From positions 256,518 through 284,429 of the IMG/VR virus record IMGVR_UViG_3300030419_008158: DNA of 27,912 bases. One strand, given 5' to 3'. This stretch comes from a virus. Below are positions 1-5,881 of the stretch, one piece after another (within the stretch, counting starts at the first letter, position 1; each line of letters starts with the position of its first letter). A program made the position numbers and the translations under genes. The notes under the pieces are model-generated. The model did no database searches. It worked only from the letters and a program-made list of their open reading frames with translations, and was not told the DNA's origin.

Positions 1-42
1 CCCCGCCGGAGGCACGCAACTTATATCTGGCGTCGCCTCTAT

Positions 43-447
43 CTAAATATCACTTTTCTCTTCTTCACTTGTTACATATGCCCCTTCCTGCCAATTTTTA
101 ATAAATTGTGTCAAATCAAGCAATGCAGCTACTTCGTCCATGGAGATTCTAGTTCCCTCTTGCAGGAACTTGAGCTCAAGTTCTTTGACGTTAACCTCTA
201 TCTGCTCTCCATCCGGACTGATCGTTGTAAGGCTTTTGACAACCCACGGTGCATAAAGAATAGCTTCTGACGCAGTTTGGTTCCCACTCAACACGTGTGT
301 TCTATGATCAACTGCTAGCTTTGCATGTCGCAAAGACGCGCCTGTCAGTTGTCTTGCATGTTTAATCGCGTGTATTTTCTTTCTTGCGACAATAAAGTCA
401 TCGATTACCTGCAAATCTTTTCTTTTGACACGTAGACGCTTTGTCAT
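43..447 (-). CDS. Small protein with ribosomal L7/L12 C-terminal-like motif
   Basis: A 134-residue protein with an ATG start. Residues about 23-48 have the pattern K-I-x-x-I-K-x-x-R-x-x-T-G-x-x-L-x-x-A-K-x-x-V, which closely resembles the helix-turn-helix of the ribosomal protein L7/L12 C-terminal domain (the factor-binding stalk). The remainder, with a charged C-terminus, is not recognised. It follows the basic protein at 451-723 by only a few bases, so the two are probably cotranscribed. A role in contacting translation factors is a guess from the motif alone. No strong ribosome binding site is visible before the ATG; reinitiation from the upstream gene is possible. Confidence 0.7.
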   Translation of the reverse strand: MTKRLRVKRKDLQVIDDFIVARKKIHAIKHARQLTGASLRHAKLAVDHRTHVLSGNQTASEAILYAPWVVKSLTTISPDGEQIEVNVKELELKFLQEGTRISMDEVAALLDLTQFIKNWQEGAYVTSEEEKSDI

Positions 448-450
448 AAG

Positions 451-723
451 CTACCCATTTATTTTTTTGTGACCTTCTAAAAGAAGGTCAGAGACTGCGG
501 CTGACCATACAGCCTTCTTGAAACGACTTTTTCTCATTTTTTGACGTGATGGATGAGATTCAATTTTCTTTTTTGCTCTTCTAAGCAGCTTTCTCCATTT
601 GCGCTTTGCCTTTCTAGCCTCAGATGGAGACATTTTTCGAAGCTGCTTATCAATATCACACCCAGGTATGATGACGCCCTTTTCAAGGGCGCCCATTGCA
701 ATCAAAACATCACGATCGAACAC
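451..723 (-). CDS. Small highly basic hypothetical protein
   Basis: About 90 residues if translation starts at the GTG at 723, which has GGAG six bases upstream; an in-frame TTG at 735 is the longer alternative. The middle is strongly basic, with runs such as KRKWRKLLRRAKKK, and probably forms a helix that binds nucleic acid or another acidic partner. No family is recognised. It lies between the RNA ligase (upstream) and the L7/L12-like gene (downstream) and is probably cotranscribed with the latter. A TACAAT box at 744-749 could serve as its own promoter. Confidence 0.6.
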   Translation of the reverse strand: MFDRDVLIAMGALEKGVIIPGCDIDKQLRKMSPSEARKAKRKWRKLLRRAKKKIESHPSRQKMRKSRFKKAVWSAAVSDLLLEGHKKING

Positions 724-743
724 GCATAACTCCAAGCGTATCT

Positions 744-749
744 ATTGTA
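744..749 (-). promoter_or_regulatory. Possible extended -10 promoter box
   Basis: TACAAT preceded by TGT on the minus strand gives an extended -10 arrangement just after the RNA ligase stop. Unlike the four stronger promoters in this window it has no GTGTAa element 17-18 bases upstream; the corresponding hexamer is CTTGCA. It would transcribe 451-723 and 43-447. Weak support. Confidence 0.3.
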
Positions 750-762
750 ACAAAAAACTAGT

Positions 763-1992
763 CTACTGCAAGGAAAAGGGAAGGTTTTCACCCTTGTTTC
801 CGCCGGCGGCAACCACATCCTTGTAATAACTCCGACAAACTGTTCGGAAATAATCCACACCACCCTCATTTGGGCTGTAGAGTGAATAGAGAGTCTTATA
901 ACCTAGGTTACTATTGGCTCCGGCATTCGTTGCTTCTACGACCTCACTAACCATATCATATGCCACTGCACGAATCTCTTCTGGCAGCGTAATGAGCATC
1001 TTATCCAGCCGATCATTCTTGATACAGTTCATCAAGTACTTGTAGCTTAGCTTAGATTTTACCATTTCTCCAATATAAGCGATGTACTTGAACTTGATGC
1101 GTCGATCTTTGCCATCGGCGTCTGGAATAAACGCAACCCAGCCCTCACGATTATGAACATCACGGTCGTTGATCTCTGCTACAAGCTCAGTCAGAGTCAT
1201 TTCTCGAAACTCTGGCAATACAAAATACTCGTACAATTCATCGGAGATTGCCTCGAGAACCGGGCGGCCAACCATTTCGCCGCTAGTGTCGTATGCTTCA
1301 AGCAAGAACAGCTTTTTAGCATCACCATAGTCCACATGAACTCGAGTAATGGGATGAACAAACTCACAAACTAAGCTCATCAGATCCTTGCCAAACCGCT
1401 TTGAAATGATTTGTGCCTTCATGAATGTGCTTCGTGCAATCATGTCAAGCGCAGCTTCAGCTGAAGGCGTGCCTAAGCGGCCTCGAGTAGTTGCGCATAG
1501 CTTGCGATCATGCATAAAATACTCGATCATGTGACCGTCTTCTTTAGCAGTGCATGATAACAGCTTCTTACCTGCAGCAGCAGCAAGAACATCCATGCCC
1601 GTCTCAGGGATTTCTGATTGGTTGAAGAACTTCTCAAAACCGCGAGAGACGAGCCTTACGCCTTCTACATTTCCTGGATTTTCCCAGGCGTAAATAAGAC
1701 CTCGCATTTGTCGCAAGACAGGAGACCATCCGCCTTCAATCTCGTGCAGCAAGTTGTGTGCTGAAGCTGAATAGTTCAGCAAAATAAGCTTTCGCTCTTC
1801 GTCGATGTCAAATCCGATAAGAGATCCCGCCTGCAACCCCCATTCCGGATTGACGCCAAGAATCTCACACAACTCGCGATCATAACTCTTTTTGAAAGAA
1901 GCCCAATTAGCCTTCTTATCATCACGGTTAGTCATCTCACGAGTGATGAGTGCAACAAGTTGAGGGATTTGATTGTCCAAGATCTGATTCAT
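763..1992 (-). CDS. T4 Rnl1-type RNA ligase
   Basis: ATP-dependent RNA ligase of 409 residues that joins 5'-phosphate to 3'-hydroxyl RNA ends through a lysyl-AMP intermediate. The nucleotidyltransferase motif I is KEDG, with the catalytic lysine near residue 150. It is preceded by the ligase-typical segment ending RGFEKFFN and followed by RGRLGT. Motif V-like IKFKYIAYI is present near residue 320. In T4 this enzyme repairs tRNA cut by host anticodon nucleases; no polynucleotide kinase partner lies in this window. The start at 1992 is chosen because AGGAG lies just upstream; an in-frame ATG at 2025 would run into the small gene at 2001-2141. Length is close to the T4 enzyme (374 residues). Confidence 0.92.
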   Translation of the reverse strand: MNQILDNQIPQLVALITREMTNRDDKKANWASFKKSYDRELCEILGVNPEWGLQAGSLIGFDIDEERKLILLNYSASAHNLLHEIEGGWSPVLRQMRGLIYAWENPGNVEGVRLVSRGFEKFFNQSEIPETGMDVLAAAAGKKLLSCTAKEDGHMIEYFMHDRKLCATTRGRLGTPSAEAALDMIARSTFMKAQIISKRFGKDLMSLVCEFVHPITRVHVDYGDAKKLFLLEAYDTSGEMVGRPVLEAISDELYEYFVLPEFREMTLTELVAEINDRDVHNREGWVAFIPDADGKDRRIKFKYIAYIGEMVKSKLSYKYLMNCIKNDRLDKMLITLPEEIRAVAYDMVSEVVEATNAGANSNLGYKTLYSLYSPNEGGVDYFRTVCRSYYKDVVAAGGNKGENLPFSLQ

Positions 1993-2000
1993 GCTTTCTC

Positions 2001-2141
2001 CTAAACGCCCATGGCGCACATGCAAACAACTAAAACATACATCATCGGTATGCTGATGATTCCAAAAATAATATCGTTACGAAGCTCACGCTTTCGAATA
2101 GTTTCCCACTTTTCGTTTCGGGGTAGTTTTCGAAAAACCAT
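2001..2141 (-). CDS. 46-residue single-pass membrane protein
   Basis: A short gene with a near-perfect ribosome binding site (AGGAGG, six bases before the ATG). The first 22 residues are strongly basic, followed by one hydrophobic segment (about residues 24-46, starting IIFGIISIPMM) that runs to the C-terminus. The positive-inside rule suggests a cytoplasmic N-terminus. It is the first gene after the promoter at 2167-2195 and ends 8 bases before the RNA ligase start, so the two form one transcription unit. No family is recognised. Small inner-membrane peptides of this sort are common in phage early or accessory operons. Confidence 0.75.
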   Translation of the reverse strand: MVFRKLPRNEKWETIRKRELRNDIIFGIISIPMMYVLVVCMCAMGV

Positions 2142-2166
2142 AAGTCCTCCTACGTGATATGGTTAT

Positions 2167-2195
2167 ATTATAACACACGGAAAAACTCATTACAC
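2167..2195 (-). promoter_or_regulatory. Promoter GTGTAA-N17-TATAAT
   Basis: On the minus strand, GTGTAA (2190-2195) is followed after exactly 17 bases by TATAAT (2167-2172), itself preceded by TGT (extended -10). It sits in the gap between the methyltransferase gene and the 46-residue membrane protein gene and would start transcription of that gene and the RNA ligase. The same -35-like hexamer recurs at three other gaps in this window, which supports it as a real phage-specific promoter class. Confidence 0.7.
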
Positions 2196-2215
2196 GTAAA
2201 TTGTGTAGATTTATT

Positions 2216-2905
2216 CTAGGGTTTTCTAAATACTAGCCTGACTATGTGTATACCGCCAGCGACATAGTATGTTTCATCTTCAGCGTTCGGATCTTCAGAA
2301 AGGCAGTGATTGAATGGGTAAGAAATGTCATCCTCTAAGGAAACTAGCCCACTTTCCTCTATCAAGTTTTTCATGATATCGGGCATTACAAACTCCCCTT
2401 CTTCCACATGATTGTGAGCATCGCTTGCGCAAATAAAATATCCACCAGGCTTAAGGACTCTATTGATCTCTTTGGCTGCACGAGACAATCCATCGTTTGC
2501 TGTGATTTCTGTCTTGATATCAAAGTGTGTCACTGCACATGCATCAAAAACAAAATCAACAGAATTATCATCAACAGACTTTATAGCACTAAAAAAATCG
2601 TCTACAATGCCAGTTACGCTCTCTTCTCTTTCCATGCACAAAGATGGCAGTTGATTCATGTCGATCAGAATTGCATGCATTCCCTTTTCGATAAAAAATA
2701 GTGACAAATGTCCCGGCCCGCAACCCGCATCAAGCACAACTCCGTCTTCTATCTCCAAATGCTCGGCAGCTTCTAAAATTGTCGACCACTTTAACAAAGC
2801 ATCTTCTTTTTGGCCGTGCTCTGTGTTGTTGTAATCTAAGATTCTCTCAAAAAAACTTTCATAAGCTTCAGGATCATCCTTTCTAAGGACTCTATTCATT
2901 TTCAT
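2216..2905 (-). CDS. Class I SAM-dependent methyltransferase
   Basis: A 229-residue Rossmann-fold methyltransferase. Motif I is VLDAGCGPG (about residues 58-66), the acidic end of strand 2 is in AILIDMNQ, and the post-motif VLKPGGYFICAS marks motif III/post-III. The acceptor cannot be told: the fold is shared by methylases of small molecules, proteins and rRNA, and no DNA-methylase catalytic motif (DPPY or PC) is present. It has its own upstream extended -10 box and follows the Hsp20 terminator, so it is probably a monocistron. An ATG two codons in (2899) is an alternative start. The four-codon ORF at 2902-2916 overlaps its start. Confidence 0.85.
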   Translation of the reverse strand: MKMNRVLRKDDPEAYESFFERILDYNNTEHGQKEDALLKWSTILEAAEHLEIEDGVVLDAGCGPGHLSLFFIEKGMHAILIDMNQLPSLCMEREESVTGIVDDFFSAIKSVDDNSVDFVFDACAVTHFDIKTEITANDGLSRAAKEINRVLKPGGYFICASDAHNHVEEGEFVMPDIMKNLIEESGLVSLEDDISYPFNHCLSEDPNAEDETYYVAGGIHIVRLVFRKP

Positions 2906-2916
2906 AAAATTTTCAT
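2902..2916 (-). other. Four-codon minicistron overlapping the methyltransferase start
   Basis: GGAG lies three bases before an ATG that opens a frame encoding only M-K-I-L and a TGA. That TGA overlaps the methyltransferase ATG as ATGA. The good ribosome binding site belongs to this ATG, whereas the methyltransferase ATG has none at the right distance. Ribosomes may therefore reach the methyltransferase by termination and reinitiation. This may also be coincidence. Confidence 0.35.
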
Positions 2917-2940
2917 CGCTCCAGAATTTTTCATCTTATA

Positions 2941-2946
2941 AGTATA
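2941..2946 (-). promoter_or_regulatory. Extended -10 box upstream of the methyltransferase
   Basis: TGC followed by TATACT on the minus strand, just downstream of the Hsp20 terminator and about 36 bases before the methyltransferase start. The region where a -35 would sit is occupied by the terminator stem (CACGCG), so recognition would depend on the extended -10. Confidence 0.45.
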
Positions 2947-2950
2947 GCAC

Positions 2951-2988
2951 AAAACAAAAACGGCGCGTGGGTAAAAGCCCACGCGCCG
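2951..2988 (-). terminator. Rho-independent terminator after Hsp20
   Basis: A perfect 11-bp GC-rich stem (2961-2971 pairing with 2978-2988) with a 6-base loop is followed, on the minus strand, by TTTTTGTTTT (2951-2960). It ends the leftward Hsp20 transcript about 20 bases past the stop codon. It is the only canonical intrinsic terminator I could see in the window. Confidence 0.92.
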
Positions 2989-3009
2989 CAAGAAAGAACG
3001 ATTAGGAAA

Positions 3010-3474
3010 CTACAAGATCTCAATATTCACCGGTTGTGTCTCGACTTTGCGAGGAACTGTAATTGTGAGCAACCCGTTCTCAAAGGCAGCTGAAGAAGCT
3101 GATAGATCGAGGTTGTTGTCGTAGTTTACATAAGTTTTGGTAAACGCTCTGCGAGCGATTCGACGATTATTGTCCTCAGTGCTTTCAACATTAGAAGACA
3201 CTGTGATCGAATGCTTTTCTGGTTGCACGTCAACTTTTAGATCATCCTTACTGAAGCCTGCAAGGGCAAATTCCATCACGGTCGAGCCGTCTTTGTCAGT
3301 AAAGATATCGGCAACAGGATAACCTGAAACAGTCTTACGCTGAAGCGCGCCTACATCTTGAAAGAAATCGTTGAAAAAGTCGTCAAAAATATTGCCCCCA
3401 AGAAGGCTTGGCAAGCGATTGTAAGCAGCAACGTTGACTGGTTTACGACGAATTACGGAAAGTGTGTTACTCAT
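3010..3474 (-). CDS. Small heat shock protein (Hsp20/alpha-crystallin)
   Basis: A 154-residue ATP-independent holdase chaperone. The alpha-crystallin domain spans about residues 50-145 and ends with the diagnostic A-x-x-x-N-G-L-L-T-I-T-V-P segment; the C-terminal tail has the I-E-I (IxI) motif used for oligomer assembly. The N-terminal arm is rich in F and D (FDDFFNDFF), as in class A bacterial Hsp20s. The start at 3474 has AAAGGAG upstream; a longer in-frame extension to 3540 runs through the untranslated leader. The gene has a dedicated promoter (3547-3575) and a strong terminator, so it is a stand-alone transcription unit. Hsp20 genes are known from cyanophages and other marine myoviruses, where they may help folding of virion proteins. 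Confidence 0.95.
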   Translation of the reverse strand: MSNTLSVIRRKPVNVAAYNRLPSLLGGNIFDDFFNDFFQDVGALQRKTVSGYPVADIFTDKDGSTVMEFALAGFSKDDLKVDVQPEKHSITVSSNVESTEDNNRRIARRAFTKTYVNYDNNLDLSASSAAFENGLLTITVPRKVETQPVNIEIL

Positions 3475-3546
3475 GATTTTTCTCCTTTTATAAAGCAAGT
3501 TGTAACAATGTGGGTCGATCCTACACAGCAATCGCCCCACCTTCTT

Positions 3547-3575
3547 AATATAATCACAATCTAGTGAATTTACAC
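3547..3575 (-). promoter_or_regulatory. Promoter GTGTAA-N17-TATATT for Hsp20
   Basis: GTGTAA (3570-3575) and TATATT (3547-3552) on the minus strand are separated by exactly 17 bases. A TG lies two bases before the -10. It is in the 115-base gap between 3591 and the Hsp20 start and leaves a 5' untranslated region of about 65 bases, which holds no other obvious element. Matches the other promoters of this class in the window. Confidence 0.65.
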
Positions 3576-3590
3576 CCCTAAATTGTTTTT

Positions 3591-3875
3591 TTATCGCTCA
3601 ACGTAAAAACAGTCGCGATACTCTTTTTCATCTTCAGAAATTATTATATCTGTGTCGCTATTCAAAATCGGATCTCTAAATCGAACTTTTACCAACGAGT
3701 CCCATTCGGAGTCTATGCCTACAGACAGTATAGATCCTTTGCACAAAATTGAACCTTCTGGGTGTGGAAGGCACTTCTCAATCTTATCGCAAATTGTGGG
3801 CATAGTCTTGATATACACATCGTCTCCTGACTTTATTCTGTGTGCGTACCAAATAGGGGTCATCTTCTTGAACAT
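3591..3875 (-). CDS. Hypothetical protein, 94 residues
   Basis: An ATG start with AGGA five bases upstream. The protein is a mix of short beta-prone stretches (DDVYIKTMPTICDKI, LVKVRFRDPIL) and resembles no family I can name. It directly follows the DUF3310 gene with no gap, so it belongs to the same leftward operon, which runs from Nudix to here. Cysteines at three positions do not form an obvious metal site. Confidence 0.65.
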   Translation of the reverse strand: MFKKMTPIWYAHRIKSGDDVYIKTMPTICDKIEKCLPHPEGSILCKGSILSVGIDSEWDSLVKVRFRDPILNSDTDIIISEDEKEYRDCFYVER

Positions 3876-4091
3876 TTATCCTGCCTCGTTTTTTGCTTTT
3901 TCAATTTCAATTAATCGTCTTAGATACCACGAAGCTTTTTCCAAATCTTGTAATCGGCACCCTTTGTAATTGCTTCGAGCGACATACTTTACAATGTTCC
4001 CCTCATAAAAGCCTAGCGACCAATCATCAATTACATCGATCACTTCAATTCTACCAGTATTGTAATGTGTCGGATGATTAACACTTGACAT
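3876..4091 (-). CDS. DUF3310 (SaV-like) phage protein
   Basis: A 71-residue protein with the full DUF3310 pattern: an N-terminal NHPTHYNTG, an I-E-V-I-D segment, a central F-x-x-G-N-x-x-K-Y-x-x-R and a final L-x-D-L-x-K-A-x-W-Y-L-x-R-L-I. The family is very common in phages, often beside nucleotide-metabolism genes, as here with ThyX and Nudix, but its biochemical role is not established. The start has GGAGGG upstream. Confidence 0.9.
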   Translation of the reverse strand: MSSVNHPTHYNTGRIEVIDVIDDWSLGFYEGNIVKYVARSNYKGCRLQDLEKASWYLRRLIEIEKAKNEAG

Positions 4092-4108
4092 TACAAACCC
4101 TCCAATTT

Positions 4109-4453
4109 TTATCTAGTGAAATCTTTGACTATTACAGACGTGGGAATTCTAGATGCCCTAGACATTCTAGACAGAACATGCTCTGAGTCGGCTGTTGTCA
4201 AACAGAAAAAGTACGCAGAATCAATATCCTCGTCGGAAATGATTTGTGTAAATTTTTGCCTAAAAGAATTGTCATCTACTTCAACAATTTCAACCCTTAG
4301 AGCCATTTCTTCTTCTGCTATTTTTGCAACTATTTTGTCTCCGCCGCGGCGATTGCTAACTACAATAGTTGACGAAATCGGCAACTCAACGAGATGTTGC
4401 CTCACAGTCTCTGCATCAAGCCAGTGTTGCGATGCCGCAACAAGTGCTCTCAT
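4109..4453 (-). CDS. SLOG/DUF2493-like protein, degenerate nucleotide-binding motif
   Basis: About 114 residues, starting at 4453 because GAGGAGAAG precedes that ATG; a longer frame to 4555 overlaps the ThyX gene. The N-terminal layout (MRALVAASQHWLD, then TVRQHLVELP, TIVVSNRRGGDKIVAKIA) follows the SLOG-superfamily DUF2493/YspA plan, in which a beta strand leads to a G-x-R-G-A-D nucleotide-sugar or ADPR-binding loop. Here that loop reads NRRGGD, so the glycine pattern is altered and binding may be lost or changed. It lies 2 bases after ThyX in the same operon. The assignment to SLOG is moderate. Confidence 0.6.
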   Translation of the reverse strand: MRALVAASQHWLDAETVRQHLVELPISSTIVVSNRRGGDKIVAKIAEEEMALRVEIVEVDDNSFRQKFTQIISDEDIDSAYFFCLTTADSEHVLSRMSRASRIPTSVIVKDFTR

Positions 4454-4455
4454 TT

Positions 4456-5169
4456 TTACTTCTCCTCTCTTGTATCTTTGTAAGATCTTACAGTTATTGG
4501 ATAAATTTCTGACACTATTTTTAGGATTGCCAGCGCTACTTTTTGTATTTCCCACTGCGCACCAGAGTGAACTCTAAGATCAATGAACTTCAAAATATTG
4601 TTTAAGTTTGCAGATGCATAATATTCAGTGTACATATTTTGCGGCAACACGCCTCTAGCTTGTTCACGACACACACCTCCATCCAGAAGCTTGTTGTAAA
4701 GTCGAACACACGAAGCGTGGTGGCGCTTGACAAGATAGTCAGCTTGATTTCCGCCTGATGCGCTTTTTACGTCTATTAGCGGATTGATGTTTTCACTCGA
4801 ATTGCTGGCTTGGCGATTCGACTTATGCTGAGTTCTGAATGACGTGGGCTCATAAAACTCTAGATCAACAGAAGTATATCTTCTACTAATTTCGTTATAA
4901 GACCATGTTCGATGTCTGTGATGCTGTGACCTTACAAAAAGAGGAACCTTTATGCGAAAAGTTACAATGCAGTGTTCCAGTGTGCTAGTATGCTTGTGAT
5001 CGACGAGGTATTTGATTAATTTTTCGTCTTTTTTGTCAATGCTTTCTTTGTGACTACCAAAAGAAACACGAGCACTATTGACCACGGAAAGATCGCTCCC
5101 AAGGTAATCAACAAGCTCCACAAATCCAATTCCATCATCATAGAGATCGATCTTTCTATTAGCGTTCAT
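4456..5169 (-). CDS. thyX: Flavin-dependent thymidylate synthase ThyX
   Basis: A 237-residue FAD-dependent enzyme that makes dTMP from dUMP using methylene-tetrahydrofolate and NADPH. It carries the signature R-H-R-x7-S (RHRTWSYNEIS) followed by RRYT, the upstream SARVSFGS and STLEH stretches that line the FAD/dUMP site, and the C-terminal LRVHSGAQWEI. The start at 5169 (ATG inside the end of the Nudix gene) is preferred; the frame stays open to 5220. Phages use ThyX to supply thymidine during replication. It forms an operon with Nudix upstream and SLOG-like, DUF3310 and 3591-3875 downstream. A stretch of about 25 residues rich in S and N (RQASNSSENIN) is an insertion relative to many family members. 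Confidence 0.95.
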   Translation of the reverse strand: MNANRKIDLYDDGIGFVELVDYLGSDLSVVNSARVSFGSHKESIDKKDEKLIKYLVDHKHTSTLEHCIVTFRIKVPLFVRSQHHRHRTWSYNEISRRYTSVDLEFYEPTSFRTQHKSNRQASNSSENINPLIDVKSASGGNQADYLVKRHHASCVRLYNKLLDGGVCREQARGVLPQNMYTEYYASANLNNILKFIDLRVHSGAQWEIQKVALAILKIVSEIYPITVRSYKDTREEK

Positions 5170-5608
5170 CACTAACTTCTCCCACATGTTTTTCTGTCCA
5201 GCCAACGACATAAGAAACAACAGGTGCCAGCCGCGGCGGCATAATATCGTCGAGCTGGTTTACTTCGACCCATCTATACTCGTCATTTTCAGGCTTGCCA
5301 AGCTCAGGACTTACAGGTAAAAACGGGTCTTTCCTGGATATTCTGTCAGCAAGATAATATGTGGCAGTTTTTTGTTTGGCGCCGGCGCCATATGTGACTG
5401 AGGGTGCTTTTACGCCTACTAGTGACACATCTGATCCCACTGATAGAGTTGTTTCTTCTCTTAGTTCTCGCGCGGCAGCATCAACAAGTGTCTCTCCCGA
5501 ATCGAGCTTTCCCTTTGGAAAATCCCAGTTACTATACGCACGAACACACAATGCTCTGGGGACGTTTCCTGCCCAATCAATGACAACTACTCCTGCACTC
5601 TGTATCAT
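5159..5608 (-). CDS. Nudix hydrolase
   Basis: A 149-residue protein with a near-canonical Nudix box: the G-x5-E-x7-R-E-x2-E-E helix reads GKLDSGE then RELREET, preceded by WDFPKG. These residues bind the divalent metals that cleave nucleoside diphosphate-X bonds. The substrate (oxidised dNTP, NAD, capped RNA or ADP-ribose) cannot be inferred. The start has GGGAGG upstream and lies just behind the promoter at 5629-5657, making this the first gene of the operon. Its 3' end overlaps the ThyX start by 11 bases. Confidence 0.93.
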   Translation of the reverse strand: MIQSAGVVVIDWAGNVPRALCVRAYSNWDFPKGKLDSGETLVDAAARELREETTLSVGSDVSLVGVKAPSVTYGAGAKQKTATYYLADRISRKDPFLPVSPELGKPENDEYRWVEVNQLDDIMPPRLAPVVSYVVGWTEKHVGEVSDER

Positions 5609-5628
5609 AAAATCCTCCCTGTGACCTT

Positions 5629-5657
5629 ATTATAACACAAGGCGTCATTTAGTACAC
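5629..5657 (-). promoter_or_regulatory. Promoter GTGTAC-N17-TATAAT for the Nudix-ThyX operon
   Basis: GTGTAC (5652-5657) lies 17 bases before TATAAT (5629-5634) on the minus strand, the latter preceded by TGT. Transcription would begin about 15 bases ahead of the Nudix start codon. The element abuts the stop codon of 5664-5861 with no terminator between, so read-through from the tail sheath side is also possible. Confidence 0.7.
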
Positions 5658-5663
5658 GAGCTG

Positions 5664-5861
5664 TTATTTTCCTAAAAACTGCCCGGATTTCCATGCAACT
5701 GCTAAGTCGACTAGTGCCTGTGAACCAATGTACACTAATGTGACAGCAACCCAGTCTTCACTGGTGACTACGCCGTACAGTGCCAAGCTTGTTGCTGTGC
5801 CCCACGCCAAAAATTTTCGACTTATAAATCTTTCTACATGCTTATCTAAAAAAGCTTTCAT
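5664..5861 (-). CDS. Small membrane protein, holin-like candidate
   Basis: A 65-residue protein with a charged amphipathic N-terminus (about 1-16) and two hydrophobic helices (about 18-33 and 37-57) joined by a short acidic turn (TSED). The size and topology fit class II holins and other small phage membrane proteins, but no endolysin is adjacent and the function is not established. GGAG precedes the ATG. It lies 20 bases after the tail sheath gene and is probably cotranscribed with it. Confidence 0.7.
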   Translation of the reverse strand: MKAFLDKHVERFISRKFLAWGTATSLALYGVVTSEDWVAVTLVYIGSQALVDLAVAWKSGQFLGK

Positions 5862-5881
5862 TATTCTCTCCGTTGTTTGTT

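Noticed and set aside
1-42. Start of another minus-strand gene at the left edge
   Set aside because: Purine-rich AGAGG and possible GTG/TTG starts exist, but too little sequence remains to support a gene call.
599-826. Plus-strand 75-codon frame
   Set aside because: It overlaps the antisense of the basic small protein and the ligase end, and its content is not protein-like.
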